From Butyrivibrio sp. CB08 (GTDB lineage Bacteria > Bacillota > Clostridia > Lachnospirales > Lachnospiraceae), in NCBI RefSeq assembly GCF_003625485.1, contig NZ_RAIR01000008.1:124001-188000 (forward strand): a stretch of DNA of 64,000 bases. The letters run 5' to 3'. Below the pieces are notes generated by a model, which made no database searches, was not told where the DNA came from, and saw only the letters and a list, made by a program, of their open reading frames with translations. A program made the translations under genes and the position numbers. Below, piece after piece: positions 18,129-28,009 of this stretch. Position 1 is the stretch's first letter. Each line of letters opens with the position of its first letter.

Positions 18129-19121
18129 TTAAGAATTAAGAATCTTTTTAAATCGCTTGATCGTCTTCTTGATGTCCTTGTTAAAGTAACATGTAGCTGC
18201 GATATACAGCGCAGTGAAAAGAGTTATATGCCCCTTCATATGCGTATCTGTATAAATAACCTTCCTCTCAAAATCAGGTCCAACCCTGAGTTTGATCTTC
18301 CTTGAAAGGAAAGGTCTGATAGCTCCATAAGCTCCAAGTATCTCAGCTGTAAGAGCCGGATCACCTGTTCCATACAGAGCATCAATCCTGCACTTATCCG
18401 GAAGTATCATCTTAATAAGACGAATCAGCTTCCTCTTAGCGAGATCAAAAGCCCTCTTGAAAATATCATTTTCAAGGGTGGATTTGATCATATCTATCTT
18501 ATCACAAACTCTAGATATTGTATATTGGATTTTTTCAAACACATTTAGTGGTGTTTCCAGAATATTTTGAACCTTTTCGATGATGTTCCAAAGAACATCG
18601 ATAAAGTCCTTATCTTCGGACTCATCTTCTGCCTCATCACCCTCTATAGGCTCATTTGAAGATTCAACGCCAGCAGCTTCAGCTTCAGTACTGGTTTCTT
18701 CGCTAGTAGCCTCAGTGCTCTGTTCAGGCTCAGCGACCTCCTCATCTCCCATGTCGCTCATCTCGATAACGCCGGATTCTGGTTTTTCTTCTTCGTCCTT
18801 CTTTTTCTTATCCTTTTTCTCTTTTTCAGGCTTCTCCTTCTTGGGAAGGATCTTAATTCCAAACACCCTTAAGGTAAATTCCTTATCCCTGGGAAAAGAG
18901 ATACCACCTCTTATCACAAATAAGAGCCATGAAAACTTTACCGCCGCATCTATTTTGTTGACGTCAAAGCCCTCATCAAGATCCGTCTCAGGCACATGTG
19001 CATCTATGCGATAAAAGATAGGCACAAAGAGCGCTAAAAGAATCACCACAAGTATTACTGCCAGGATCACCAGCAGCGTTATTCCTATTATTTTAAGTAC
19101 AGTCAAAACTCCTGCAAGCAT
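18129..19121 (-). CDS. DUF2953 domain membrane protein (YtfI-like)
   Basis: 330 residues. An N-terminal hydrophobic anchor (LLVILAVILVVILLALFVPIF) is followed by a beta region, then a Lys-rich then Glu/Ser-rich low-complexity linker (residues ~95-175). The C-terminal DUF2953 part includes GTGDPALTAEILGAYGAIRPFL. Function is unknown, but it is normally adjacent to gerW/ytfJ, as here. The acidic insertion is much longer than in typical family members. Confidence 0.87.
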   Translation of the reverse strand: MLAGVLTVLKIIGITLLVILAVILVVILLALFVPIFYRIDAHVPETDLDEGFDVNKIDAAVKFSWLLFVIRGGISFPRDKEFTLRVFGIKILPKKEKPEKEKKDKKKKDEEEKPESGVIEMSDMGDEEVAEPEQSTEATSEETSTEAEAAGVESSNEPIEGDEAEDESEDKDFIDVLWNIIEKVQNILETPLNVFEKIQYTISRVCDKIDMIKSTLENDIFKRAFDLAKRKLIRLIKMILPDKCRIDALYGTGDPALTAEILGAYGAIRPFLSRKIKLRVGPDFERKVIYTDTHMKGHITLFTALYIAATCYFNKDIKKTIKRFKKILNS

Positions 19122-19141
19122 CTTAAACTCCAGTTATCAGT

Positions 19142-19477
19142 TTAGTTTGAAACCTTGGATTCCAGATAGTCTACTATCCGTCCCTCACACCCGGCATCTA
19201 TTGCCTTGGTAGTCAGATCTACCACCATATCAAGGGCTTCGTTGTAGCTACCTGCAATCCCGTATATATATGCAGGATTTTTTCTGAAATATGGTTGTTT
19301 CAAAAACGCACAGTGGATAATATCAAGCTGGTCACCTTCTGTCTGGCTCTTCATGATGCAAAAGATCGTAAACTGTCCTCTTCCATGATTAAGACGCCAT
19401 TTAACCAGTTGATGATTCTTAACCGACTCGCCCCAATAAAGATCTTTATAAAAACGGCAAAAGCCTTTTTTCTTCAT
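19142..19477 (-). CDS. hypothetical protein, ~111 residues
   Basis: The open frame extends to 19522, but the ATG at 19477, with GGGGGA upstream, gives a more plausible protein starting MKKKGFCRFYKDLYWGE. The remainder (IFCIMKSQTEGDQLDIIHCAFLKQPYF...AYIYGIAGSYNEALDMVVDLTTKA) looks like a small alpha/beta domain. I recognise no family. It is the first gene of the leftward DUF2953-gerW-J-domain operon and diverges from the second HD-GYP gene. Confidence 0.68.
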   Translation of the reverse strand: MKKKGFCRFYKDLYWGESVKNHQLVKWRLNHGRGQFTIFCIMKSQTEGDQLDIIHCAFLKQPYFRKNPAYIYGIAGSYNEALDMVVDLTTKAIDAGCEGRIVDYLESKVSN

Positions 19478-19620
19478 ACCGAAAAAAATCCCCCAAATAT
19501 CGCTAAAACTGCATAAAAACAAATTGAATGTCGCACTTCAACACGCTATACTAATATTATCATATTGGCGGGTATTTTTAAATCTGATACACGCCTATCT
19601 AAAACCGGAGGTTTTATCTA

Positions 19621-20682
19621 ATGAAAGCCGTTGCCCGCATGGAACTTAAGCCTGGAATGGTTACAGCCGAGGATGTTCTCAACTATAAAAATGAGATCAT
19701 CGTTACAGCCAACACCAGAATCAACGACACAATTATCGAAAAGCTGGCAAGACAGTCTATCATGGTGGTACCCATCAAAGAGGATATTGATTTTGCCACA
19801 ACCCATTTTGAAAAAGTAAGGCTTTCTGAAGGCTTTAAGAGCTTCGAAAACACGTACAAGATCTATTTCCCGGTATTCAAGCATCTCGTAATGAATTCTG
19901 TAACTAACAGAACTCCCCTCAATATGGACCAGCTCATGGATGTTTACCGCAACATCATAGTATGTGCCAAGAGCGGAGAGCTTCTTCTTGATTACCTCTA
20001 CAATATGCTTCCTGGCGAGGACGATATGACCCATGCCCACTGCCTTAACTCTGCTCTTATCGCAGGTGTATTTGGCACATGGCTTGGTCTCTCCAACGAA
20101 GACATCAATCTCTTTATCCAGTCAGCATTTGTATATGATATTGGTAAACTCTCAATTCCTTACCAGATCCTCTGGAAGCCGGAGAGACTCACTTCAGAGG
20201 AATACAGACTGGTAATGAGACACACCCAGATAGGATACGATTTCTTAAAGAGCTATGGCGACTTTAATGAGCATGTACTTAATGCCACTCTCCAGCACCA
20301 CGAGAGATGTGATGGATCAGGTTATCCCAAGTCTCTTTCAGATGTTGAGATTGACCGCTTCGCCAAGTATATTGCCATCGTTGATACTTATGAAGCTATG
20401 ACTTCTCCAAGAAGCTACCGCCAGAAGCTCAATCCGTTCCAGATAATCGCCAACTATGAGAACGAGGGATTCATCAAGTATGACTACGCAGCCATCAAGT
20501 CTATCCTCTCTCACATTGCAAACTCACAGCTTGGCTTTAACGTACAGCTTAACAGTGGTCAGATCGGCGAAGTTATCCTGATAAACGAAAAGGCCCTTTC
20601 AAGGCCTCTCGTAAAACTTCCAGACAATACGCTTATTGATATGTCCACCAACAAGCAGCTGTCTATCGTCTCAGTATTTTAA
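19621..20682 (+). CDS. HD-GYP domain protein with substituted HD motif (YD), probably catalytically impaired
   Basis: 353 residues, colinear with the HD-GYP protein at 4396. It keeps the first histidine (MTHAHCLNS), the downstream RHTQIGYDFL and the signature HHERCDGSGYP. The central motif reads VYDIGK instead of LLHDIGK: codon TAT at the histidine position, read directly in the DNA near 20133. That histidine is a metal ligand in the family, so phosphodiesterase activity is probably lost or altered and the protein may act as a c-di-GMP receptor. GGAGG lies upstream of the ATG. It converges on the pbpA-like gene with two bases between stops. Confidence 0.92.
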   Translation: MKAVARMELKPGMVTAEDVLNYKNEIIVTANTRINDTIIEKLARQSIMVVPIKEDIDFATTHFEKVRLSEGFKSFENTYKIYFPVFKHLVMNSVTNRTPLNMDQLMDVYRNIIVCAKSGELLLDYLYNMLPGEDDMTHAHCLNSALIAGVFGTWLGLSNEDINLFIQSAFVYDIGKLSIPYQILWKPERLTSEEYRLVMRHTQIGYDFLKSYGDFNEHVLNATLQHHERCDGSGYPKSLSDVEIDRFAKYIAIVDTYEAMTSPRSYRQKLNPFQIIANYENEGFIKYDYAAIKSILSHIANSQLGFNVQLNSGQIGEVILINEKALSRPLVKLPDNTLIDMSTNKQLSIVSVF

Positions 20683-20684
20683 TA

Positions 20685-22127
20685 TTATTCAACGCCAAAA
20701 AACGCATCAAAGATTCTCTTGGCGATGGGAACCGCAAAGCTTCCACCGCTTCCCGCGTCCTCTACTATGATTGTGACGCAGATCTCCGGATCATCAGCCG
20801 GAGCAAAACCTGTAAACCAGGCATGAGAATCAGATGTAGATGTGTTAAATTCAGCAGAACCGGTCTTTCCTGCCGCAGTGTAGGAAAGGCCTTTTAATTT
20901 GCTTGCAGTTCCTGTTTCAACAACCTGCCTCATCATACCCTTTAAGGTATCTGCCTGAAGCGCAGACATAAGACGCTTATAGTTCTCTGGCGAGTAGTTC
21001 TTGACGTTCTTGCCATCTTCGCTCTTGATGCCACTTACAAAATACGGCTTCATAAGTTCACCCTCGTTGGCGATGGCGCAGGTTATCATATTAAGGTGCA
21101 TTGGAGTCATAGATGTGGCTCCCTGTCCGATTGACAGCTGCATTACATCTCCAACGCTAGTATTGTCATCAATGTGAGCAGAACTCTTGGAATAAAGAAC
21201 ATCGATTGGAAGTTCCTGATTAAAAAGAAGCTGGTCCAGAGTATCAGCAAACACATTCCTTGGAATAGACAGACCTATATTGGCATATGAGGAGTTACAG
21301 GACTCTGCAAAGGATTTGATAAAGTCAAGGCTTCCATGATTCTCTCCGTGATAACAGGAAATACTCTCTCCTTCGTAGTTGAATCTTCCAACACAACTGA
21401 ATCTGTAATTGTTGTAATCCTGTTGATGCTCCTTGATATAAGCCAGAGACGTGACGATCTTAAAGGTTGATCCAGGTGGATATAACCCTTGCGTTGCCCT
21501 GTTAAGAAGCTTGGCATCAGGAGATGTATCAGCGATAAGGCTGTCCCACTCCTGCTGGATGGTTCCCGGGTCATAGTCAGGCTTGGAAACCATGGCAAGA
21601 ACCTCTCCGGTCTTAGGATTGGTTACAACAACTGCACCCTTTCTTGCTGAAAGAGCATTGTAAGCCACCTCCTGAAGGTCCACATCAAGCGTAGTCACAC
21701 AGTAATCACCAGGATACTTGCTGCCCTGAGTATCAAGGGCCACTTTCTCTGACAGATCAATACTGGTATTTATCAGGTAATAGTTGGCAAGAGCCTCTAT
21801 TCCAGCCTTACCATTGGTTGAGTAACCCACAACATGGGCGAATTCCTTGCCGTAGGGATAGACTCTTTTCTCCTTGCCATCTTCACCCACTTCTGAATAA
21901 GCAAGGACATCTCCGTCTCTTGAAAGGATCCTGCCTCTTGAATTCTGTTTTAGAAGAATCTGCTGTCTAGTGTTGAAGCTGTTGTCCATAAGTACCTGCC
22001 TGTTGTTATAGGAATAGGCGCTTATGTAGATCAGCATTACCGCAAAAATGGCAGCATAGAATCCGCAAAGGACCAGTATTGGATATGATCTTATTTTCTT
22101 TTTCTTCTTAGTCTTCTCTTCTGCCAT
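20685..22127 (-). CDS. pbpA: penicillin-binding protein, PbpA/FtsI-type transpeptidase
   Basis: About 480 residues from the ATG at 22127 (GAGAGAG upstream); the frame is open to 22223. One N-terminal membrane anchor is followed by RGRILSRDGDVLAYSE. The transpeptidase domain carries all three motifs: STFK (GSTFKIVTSLAYIKE), SCN (ESCNSSYANIG) and KTG (AGKTGSAEF). It cross-links peptidoglycan outside the membrane. It overlaps the upstream FtsW/RodA-family gene by 20 bases, the standard pairing of a SEDS glycosyltransferase with its cognate class B transpeptidase. Confidence 0.94.
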   Translation of the reverse strand: MAEEKTKKKKKIRSYPILVLCGFYAAIFAVMLIYISAYSYNNRQVLMDNSFNTRQQILLKQNSRGRILSRDGDVLAYSEVGEDGKEKRVYPYGKEFAHVVGYSTNGKAGIEALANYYLINTSIDLSEKVALDTQGSKYPGDYCVTTLDVDLQEVAYNALSARKGAVVVTNPKTGEVLAMVSKPDYDPGTIQQEWDSLIADTSPDAKLLNRATQGLYPPGSTFKIVTSLAYIKEHQQDYNNYRFSCVGRFNYEGESISCYHGENHGSLDFIKSFAESCNSSYANIGLSIPRNVFADTLDQLLFNQELPIDVLYSKSSAHIDDNTSVGDVMQLSIGQGATSMTPMHLNMITCAIANEGELMKPYFVSGIKSEDGKNVKNYSPENYKRLMSALQADTLKGMMRQVVETGTASKLKGLSYTAAGKTGSAEFNTSTSDSHAWFTGFAPADDPEICVTIIVEDAGSGGSFAVPIAKRIFDAFFGVE

Positions 22128-23517
22128 AATCTCTCTCGTAGTCTCTGTAATAGTCTGAAGACCTTGCAGCCTTCTTATCAGCCATTCGCTCTCTTCTTCG
22201 CTCCATGGCTTCAAATCTCTCATCTGTCCTTATGAGGCACACGCCCTCCACTATCATCATCATGACGATTGTCACAAGGACCGATGTTCCGCCATAGCTC
22301 ACAAGGGGAAGTGTAACACCGGTAAGAGGGATGAACTTGGAGCCTCCGCCAATCGTAAGAAAGCTCTGGAATATAAATGCCACTCCGATGCCACATACTA
22401 CCAGCCTGTAGTATCTGTCCCTGATGAAATATCCCTCATACATGATCATGAAGAATGAGCTCACGATAATAAGCGCCATCAGCACAGCAAAAATAACTCC
22501 CAGCTCCTCTGCTATTGCCGAGAAGATAAAGTCCTGCTCAACATAAGGAATCGATGTGGGTGATCCGCCGTAAAGTCCAAGGCCAAACCATCCGCCACTT
22601 GATATTCCAAACAGTGACTGGGACAGCTGATAGCCAGAGGATGCAATATCCCCAAAGGGGTCTCTCCAGGCCTGAACTCTGACTCTGATATGGGAAAAGA
22701 GCTTGTAGGCTATTATACTTGCAAAGCCTCCCATGATAAGTCCCAGGGCCAGATACCCAATATTGTTGGTTGAGATATAGATAAGTGCAAGGTAAATAAC
22801 AAAGAAAATCAGGGCGCTTCCAAGGTCCCTGGACAGAACCAGGATCATAACGTGAACTGCTGCGGCTATGGATGCAAGGAAAAGCTGCCATATCTCTTTT
22901 GCCTCCACAAGAGCCCCTGCCATAAAAAACAGGAACAAGACCTTAACTGCCTCCGATGGCTGGAAGGTAATACCTGCCAGGGTAAAAGAGATCTTGGAGC
23001 CGTTAGTTGCTGCTCCGTACAAAAGAACTGCACCTATGGCAGCAACGCCAACTGCCGCATAGATCCAGGTGAACTTCTTAAGGAAATCAAACTGTAATAT
23101 TATCTTTGGTATAAAGAATCCGATGATAAATGAAGCAGTAATGATAAAGAACTGCTTGACCGCCTTGCCATAGGATATTCTGGTGATGATGATAAGTCCT
23201 ATCATCAAAAGAAGGCATGTATTGTTGATTATAAGCCTGTTGCCCTCCGGGTAGATAACGTAAAACAGCATCAGTACCGATGCAAATATAACTATCTGGA
23301 ACGCAAAGAAAAACAAATAAACCGGCTTGCCCGTCCTTGCTATTATCTGGATAAAGCAGGACAGCTGCACAGCAAACATGCATATGATCTGTCTGATGTA
23401 TATGCCCTTTCTCTTCTTTTCAGTTTTAAAGCGAAAGGTCATAAATGCCTCTATGACATAGATCAGCATAAAAGCATCTATCACATATTTAGATATTTCA
23501 GTAACGTATAATTCCAT
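22108..23517 (-). CDS. SEDS peptidoglycan glycosyltransferase, FtsW/RodA/SpoVE family
   Basis: 469 residues, about ten membrane segments. The C-terminal half contains VRVQAWRDPFGDIASSGYQLSQSLFGISSGGWFGLGL and PLTGVTLPLVSYGGTSVLV, the conserved SEDS loops. It polymerises lipid II into glycan strands together with the downstream transpeptidase. The C-terminal tail is Arg/Asp/Tyr-rich (SSDYYRDYERDYGRRED). It starts 7 bases after the U32 peptidase gene. Whether it is elongation, division or sporulation specific cannot be decided. Confidence 0.94.
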   Translation of the reverse strand: MELYVTEISKYVIDAFMLIYVIEAFMTFRFKTEKKRKGIYIRQIICMFAVQLSCFIQIIARTGKPVYLFFFAFQIVIFASVLMLFYVIYPEGNRLIINNTCLLLMIGLIIITRISYGKAVKQFFIITASFIIGFFIPKIILQFDFLKKFTWIYAAVGVAAIGAVLLYGAATNGSKISFTLAGITFQPSEAVKVLFLFFMAGALVEAKEIWQLFLASIAAAVHVMILVLSRDLGSALIFFVIYLALIYISTNNIGYLALGLIMGGFASIIAYKLFSHIRVRVQAWRDPFGDIASSGYQLSQSLFGISSGGWFGLGLYGGSPTSIPYVEQDFIFSAIAEELGVIFAVLMALIIVSSFFMIMYEGYFIRDRYYRLVVCGIGVAFIFQSFLTIGGGSKFIPLTGVTLPLVSYGGTSVLVTIVMMMIVEGVCLIRTDERFEAMERRRERMADKKAARSSDYYRDYERDYGRRED

Positions 23518-23524
23518 TTATGTA

Positions 23525-25810
23525 TTACTCAACTCCGCGTTTATAGTGTCCTGTAGTAAAGCCCTTGTCTCCAAAGATATCAATGTGGCTGCCACCACTT
23601 ATCCTGCCTGTATAATAGTCAAGAATCTGCCTGCATCTGCCGGCGTCTTCAATAGTAAAGTCAATTCGAAGATCATCAAACAGGTCTCTTCCTGTGATCT
23701 TATCAAGACTTCCGTGAAGGGATGTAGGATAAGCATTCCAGATGACATTATAGCAGTGTCTGCAGTTACAGGTAACAGTCATCTTGTTGTTCATCCTGTC
23801 CACGATGCTGACATTCTCACTATAGAGCTCGTTCATCCTGCCACTGCATGAAGCTGTTGTCTTCTTGATACAGCCAGCACTGATCATCATTGGAATGTGG
23901 CCATAGATGTTGTAAGCGACCGGGATATCAACCTTCTGCTTTAAGGCCGCTACCAGGTCCGAAGCTTCCCTAAAGTTAAGCTCATAGGGAGCAGAAATCT
24001 CATCTATAAAGAGACCATCGTTATCCTTGGAAGTCATTGCAATGTCCAAAAGCTCAAGAACTGATTCCTTATTCCAGTTGTATACTCCGTAGTCCAGAGT
24101 TACATATCCCGCATAGCCATGAGCCTTAAGGTAGCCAAGCTGCTCAAGGTTTCGAACCAGGATTCCATCAAAAGAGGATCCACTAAGGGCGTCCATTACC
24201 CTCTGAACCTCTTTGGTTCCATCCCACTTCTCTTCCCTTGTGATATATGGAAGCGCCACGTATAGGCTGGTGCTGTCATTACCCTTCTTAAATGCAGCCA
24301 TGGCAGCTCTGGTCTTATCATCAGTTGATAAAAAGAGATTACTGTCTACGAAGATCTTATTAACAAGACCTGAAGACATATCATAGTACAGTACTGTATC
24401 CAGCTGTTCCTTCGTTGATACCAGTACCTGAAGAGTGTTCTTTTTGTCTGAAGCCTTGTAGCTGTCATAATCCGTAAAATGCTCTACTGGTGCAGTTGTA
24501 AACTCGTTCTTTGGAAGGAGATTCTCATCCATCTTTGAAACAAGCTCACGCCTAAGCTCATTAAGTGCACTAACTGCCACAAAGATTCCAGTTCCGCTTC
24601 CGCCATCATCTATAGTGATATCAATATTGCCTGCTTCATAGACTGTACCACCAAGCTTAGCGAGCTGTTTTCTGATGGAGTCTTCATCCATAGGGCGCTT
24701 GCTGGCTGCCTGGACCTCATCTCCGTAAACTTCCTCGTAAAAGAAATCCTCGCCCTTCCATACAGACATGGTGAGTTTGGCCTTCTGACCAGTAATAAGC
24801 TCACAGTACATATCGCAGCTGTGCTTAAGTGTAGAGCCAAGGTACTTGTCATGAACAGATTTTAAGATATCCTCACTTGTAGCATTATAAGCTGGTGAAA
24901 GCACAGTCACCATGGACTTGTCATTGTGTCTGTGATAATATCCTTCACTTATACCTGTTCTCTGATAGAGGTTCCTAAGAGTCTCAAGGTCTTCATCAGA
25001 TACTCTGTAATCCCCATTTGGATCAGCATAGTATTTATCAATATATTTCCTGTAAAGAGCTGTAACTCCCGCTGAATACTCAGGCTTTTTCATCCTTCCC
25101 TCAATCTTGAAGGAGTCGATTCCAGCCTGAATAAGCTCAGGGATTATACCAATAGTACTCATATCCTTAAGGCTAAGAGGATACTTTTCAGAATCTCCTG
25201 CCCCAAGACCATATGGAAGCCTGCAGGGCTGAGCACAGCGGCCTCTGTTACCGCTTCTGCCACCTACTACACTGCTAAAAAGACATGCTCCTGAATAACA
25301 GTAGCACATGGCACCATGAATAAAGGCTTCAACCTCAATGTCAGCTTCCTGCCTTATAGCCTTCATCTCAGATAGACTCAGTTCTCTTGCAGGAACAACT
25401 CTGGTGTAGCCTCTCTCCTTAAGGAGCCTTGCACCATACACACCTGTTATAGTCTGCTGGGTGCTGGCATGGAGCTCGATGTGAGGGAATTCTTGTCTGA
25501 TAAGCCTTGCGACTCCAAGATCCTGAACGATCACGCCATCAAGGTTCTTTTCCGCATAGGGAACCATAAAGTCATAGACATCAGAAAATTCACCCTCTTT
25601 TACCAGGGTGTTAACAGTCATATATATCTTTTTACCATGGAGATGGGCATAGACAATGGCGTCAAGAACCTGGTCCCTGTCGAAGTTATCGGCATAGGCC
25701 CTTGCACCAAATTTAGATCCCCCTAGATAAACGGCATCAGCGCCAGCGTTAAAGGCGCCCACCATTGTTTCATAGCCACCAGCAGGTGACAGCAGTTCAA
25801 CTTTTCTCAT
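23525..25810 (-). CDS. U32 family peptidase / tRNA hydroxylation-type protein with DUF3656 C-terminus
   Basis: About 761 residues from the ATG at 25810, with AAAAGGAATT just upstream. The upstream ATG at 25825 abuts a terminator and is rejected. ELLSPAGGYETMVGAFNAGADAVYLGG is the U32 signature. The cysteine-rich segment CYCYSGACLFSS...RGRCAQPCR matches the iron-sulfur-binding region of TrhP/RlhA-type proteins, and a long C-terminal half follows as in the double-length clostridial members. Relatives act in tRNA or rRNA hydroxylation (prephenate-dependent) rather than proteolysis. Confidence 0.9.
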   Translation of the reverse strand: MRKVELLSPAGGYETMVGAFNAGADAVYLGGSKFGARAYADNFDRDQVLDAIVYAHLHGKKIYMTVNTLVKEGEFSDVYDFMVPYAEKNLDGVIVQDLGVARLIRQEFPHIELHASTQQTITGVYGARLLKERGYTRVVPARELSLSEMKAIRQEADIEVEAFIHGAMCYCYSGACLFSSVVGGRSGNRGRCAQPCRLPYGLGAGDSEKYPLSLKDMSTIGIIPELIQAGIDSFKIEGRMKKPEYSAGVTALYRKYIDKYYADPNGDYRVSDEDLETLRNLYQRTGISEGYYHRHNDKSMVTVLSPAYNATSEDILKSVHDKYLGSTLKHSCDMYCELITGQKAKLTMSVWKGEDFFYEEVYGDEVQAASKRPMDEDSIRKQLAKLGGTVYEAGNIDITIDDGGSGTGIFVAVSALNELRRELVSKMDENLLPKNEFTTAPVEHFTDYDSYKASDKKNTLQVLVSTKEQLDTVLYYDMSSGLVNKIFVDSNLFLSTDDKTRAAMAAFKKGNDSTSLYVALPYITREEKWDGTKEVQRVMDALSGSSFDGILVRNLEQLGYLKAHGYAGYVTLDYGVYNWNKESVLELLDIAMTSKDNDGLFIDEISAPYELNFREASDLVAALKQKVDIPVAYNIYGHIPMMISAGCIKKTTASCSGRMNELYSENVSIVDRMNNKMTVTCNCRHCYNVIWNAYPTSLHGSLDKITGRDLFDDLRIDFTIEDAGRCRQILDYYTGRISGGSHIDIFGDKGFTTGHYKRGVE

Positions 25811-25825
25811 AATTCCTTTTGACAT

Positions 25826-25851
25826 AAAAAAGGCTGTCCTCAGACAGCCTT
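25826..25851 (-). terminator. intrinsic terminator of the zapA transcript
   Basis: Minus strand AAGGCTGTC-tgag-GACAGCCTT then TTTTTT, starting eight bases after the zapA stop. Confidence 0.88.
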
Positions 25852-25858
25852 AAATTCA

Positions 25859-26263
25859 TTACTTCTTGCTCTTAACCTGTGTCTCAAGCTGAATGATCTT
25901 CTTGGAAGACTCATCGAGCTTGGTCTGAAGGCTCTTGCTGTTTTTCTCTGTGTTTTCAAGCTTGATCTGAGTAGCAATGAGCTCATGCTTGAGATCGTAG
26001 AGCTCTTTTTCCTTCTCAGAGAGCTGCTCCTCCATCATCTCGATCTGCTTCTTACTCTTGAAGTAGTCGTCAGCTATATTGAGCTGCAAAAGCACATTCT
26101 GTGTATCGATGGGCTGTCTCTTGAAGCCATCGATCTTGTTGTACTCAGAAATCTTATTATTTATATATGAGGCTACCTTCTGAAGGTACTCCTCACTCTC
26201 GTATCCGCTTAAGGTAAAAACCTTACCACCAATTATAACCTCGGTATCTGTCTTGGATGCCAT
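25859..26263 (-). CDS. zapA: cell division protein ZapA
   Basis: 134 residues from the ATG at 26263 (GGGG upstream); a GTG at 26278 is also in frame. The N-terminal globular part VIIGGKVFTLSGYESEEYLQKVASYINNKI is the ZapA domain, and the C-terminal half is a long coiled coil. ZapA binds FtsZ and stabilises the Z ring. It follows ruvB by 34 bases, so it may be read with the SOS-type ruvAB operon. Confidence 0.9.
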   Translation of the reverse strand: MASKTDTEVIIGGKVFTLSGYESEEYLQKVASYINNKISEYNKIDGFKRQPIDTQNVLLQLNIADDYFKSKKQIEMMEEQLSEKEKELYDLKHELIATQIKLENTEKNSKSLQTKLDESSKKIIQLETQVKSKK

Positions 26264-26297
26264 AATAGTCCCCCACACAATTCAGTATATAAAAAGA

Positions 26298-27335
26298 TTA
26301 TATACCGCCATCACCCGGCATTACAAGCCCTAAATGGTGATATGCTGCCTCAGTAACAACGCGGCCTCTGGGGGTCCTGTTTATGAAGCCATTCTTGATA
26401 AGATAAGGCTCATATACGTCCTCAATGGTGCCAGCATCCTCTCCAATAGCCGCAGCCAGGGTATCAAGTCCAACAGGGCCTCCCGAAAACTTACCTATCA
26501 TGGTCATAAGAAGGTTCCTGTCAGTGTGATCAAGTCCCATCTTATCTACATCCATAAGGTCAAGGGCTGTTATGGCCACTTCCTCAGTGATCCTGCCATC
26601 AAATCTTACCTGAGCAAAGTCACGCACTCTCTTAAGTATCCTGTTGGCAAGTCTTGGAGTTCCACGGCTCCTTCTGGCCATCTCGACAGCGCCCTTCTCA
26701 TCTACCTCTACGTCAAGAACCTTGGCTGACTGAAGGATAATGCTGCACAGCTCATCTATCTCATAGAACTCCATCCTGTGGATCATTCCAAATCTGTCAC
26801 GAAGAGGGGCTGACAACATACCAGCTCTGGTTGTTGCACCGATCAGGGTAAACTTTGGAAGGTCAAGGCGAATAGACCTTGCAGTTGGCCCCTTGCCGAT
26901 CATAATATCTATGGCGAAGTCCTCCATAGCTGGGTAAAGAACCTCTTCCACCTGGCGGTTAAGTCTGTGGATCTCATCCACAAACAAAACATCGCCCTCT
27001 TTCAGGTTGTTAAGGATAGCTGCCATATCTCCGGGCTTCTCAATAGCAGGGCCTGATGTGATCTTGATATTGACCCCCATCTCAGCTGCAATGATAGAAG
27101 CTAGTGTGGTCTTACCAAGTCCTGGAGGTCCGTAGAATAAAAGGTGATCCAGACAATCCCCTCTCTTCTTGGCAGCCTCAATATAGATCTCAAGGCTCTC
27201 CTTGATCTTCTTTTGTCCTATATAGTTATTAAGGCTCTTTGGGCGAAGGGACCCTTCAATCCTGACGTCCTCGGTATTAGCCTCAGCATCCAGTCCTCTG
27301 GCTGTAGTCTTGATCGTTCTCTTTTCCATACTCAT
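26298..27335 (-). CDS. ruvB: Holliday junction branch migration ATPase RuvB
   Basis: 345 residues. AAA+ domain with Walker [10 protein letters not shown], Walker B VDEIHRL, sensor GATTRAG and arginine finger region LRDRFG. The C-terminal winged helix ends in [16 protein letters not shown], which binds DNA. Hexameric motor driving branch migration with RuvA. It lies 15 bases after ruvA. Full length for the family. Confidence 0.98.
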   Translation of the reverse strand: MSMEKRTIKTTARGLDAEANTEDVRIEGSLRPKSLNNYIGQKKIKESLEIYIEAAKKRGDCLDHLLFYGPPGLGKTTLASIIAAEMGVNIKITSGPAIEKPGDMAAILNNLKEGDVLFVDEIHRLNRQVEEVLYPAMEDFAIDIMIGKGPTARSIRLDLPKFTLIGATTRAGMLSAPLRDRFGMIHRMEFYEIDELCSIILQSAKVLDVEVDEKGAVEMARRSRGTPRLANRILKRVRDFAQVRFDGRITEEVAITALDLMDVDKMGLDHTDRNLLMTMIGKFSGGPVGLDTLAAAIGEDAGTIEDVYEPYLIKNGFINRTPRGRVVTEAAYHHLGLVMPGDGGI

Positions 27336-27350
27336 CCTCTATATACAAAC

Positions 27351-27971
27351 TTAGAACATCTCTTTAAGTGCAAGCTTAAGAAGTGCCTCTGTGTCAGATG
27401 CCGCATCTTCACTTTCCTTAAGCACCTTCCTGACAGCCTTCATAGCATCGGTGCTGTTATATCCAAGAGCAACAAGAGCTGCTACAGCCTCGTCTCTTGC
27501 TGAAGATGCCTCGCCAGTGAGATCATCAGCTGTAACTACAGAAGATCCGCGAAGCATGTCGTCCTCAGAAACCTTGATCTTGTCACGAAGTTCAAGAGTT
27601 ATCCTCTCAGCCGTCTTCTTACCAATGCCTGGAGCTGCGCTTATGGACTTGGAATCCCCTGCCATAATGGCGAACCTCAGGTCATCTGGAGTCATAACTG
27701 ACAGTATGGATAAGCCGCCCTTAGGTCCAATGCCGCTTACAGTAATGAGCATCTTGAAAAGAGCCAGCTCATCCCTTGAAAGGAATCCAAAGAGAGTAAA
27801 TGCATCCTCTTTGACATTAGTATAGGTATAGAGCTTGACCGGTTCTCCAATTCCAGGCATCCTGTCCATGGTAGAACCTGAAATATAGACATTCATCCCT
27901 ATTCCACCAACATCAACAACGCAAAGTCCTTCCTCAATATACTCAAGAATTCCATTTACATAGGCTATCAA
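27351..27971 (-). CDS. ruvA: Holliday junction-binding protein RuvA
   Basis: 206 residues from a TTG at 27971: GGGGGA lies 7 bases upstream, and the protein then begins (M)IAYVNGILEYIEE like other RuvA proteins. The ATG at 27995 would add eight residues and lacks a good ribosome binding site. OB-fold N-terminus, helix-hairpin-helix segments (LITVSGIGPKGGLSIL, ISAAPGIGKKTAERITLEL) and a UBA-like C-terminal domain. Tetramer that binds Holliday junctions. A LexA box overlaps its promoter. Confidence 0.96.
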   Translation of the reverse strand: MIAYVNGILEYIEEGLCVVDVGGIGMNVYISGSTMDRMPGIGEPVKLYTYTNVKEDAFTLFGFLSRDELALFKMLITVSGIGPKGGLSILSVMTPDDLRFAIMAGDSKSISAAPGIGKKTAERITLELRDKIKVSEDDMLRGSSVVTADDLTGEASSARDEAVAALVALGYNSTDAMKAVRKVLKESEDAASDTEALLKLALKEMF

Positions 27972-28009
27972 ATTAGTATCCCCCGTGGTCAACACATATT
28001 CTAAAATCC

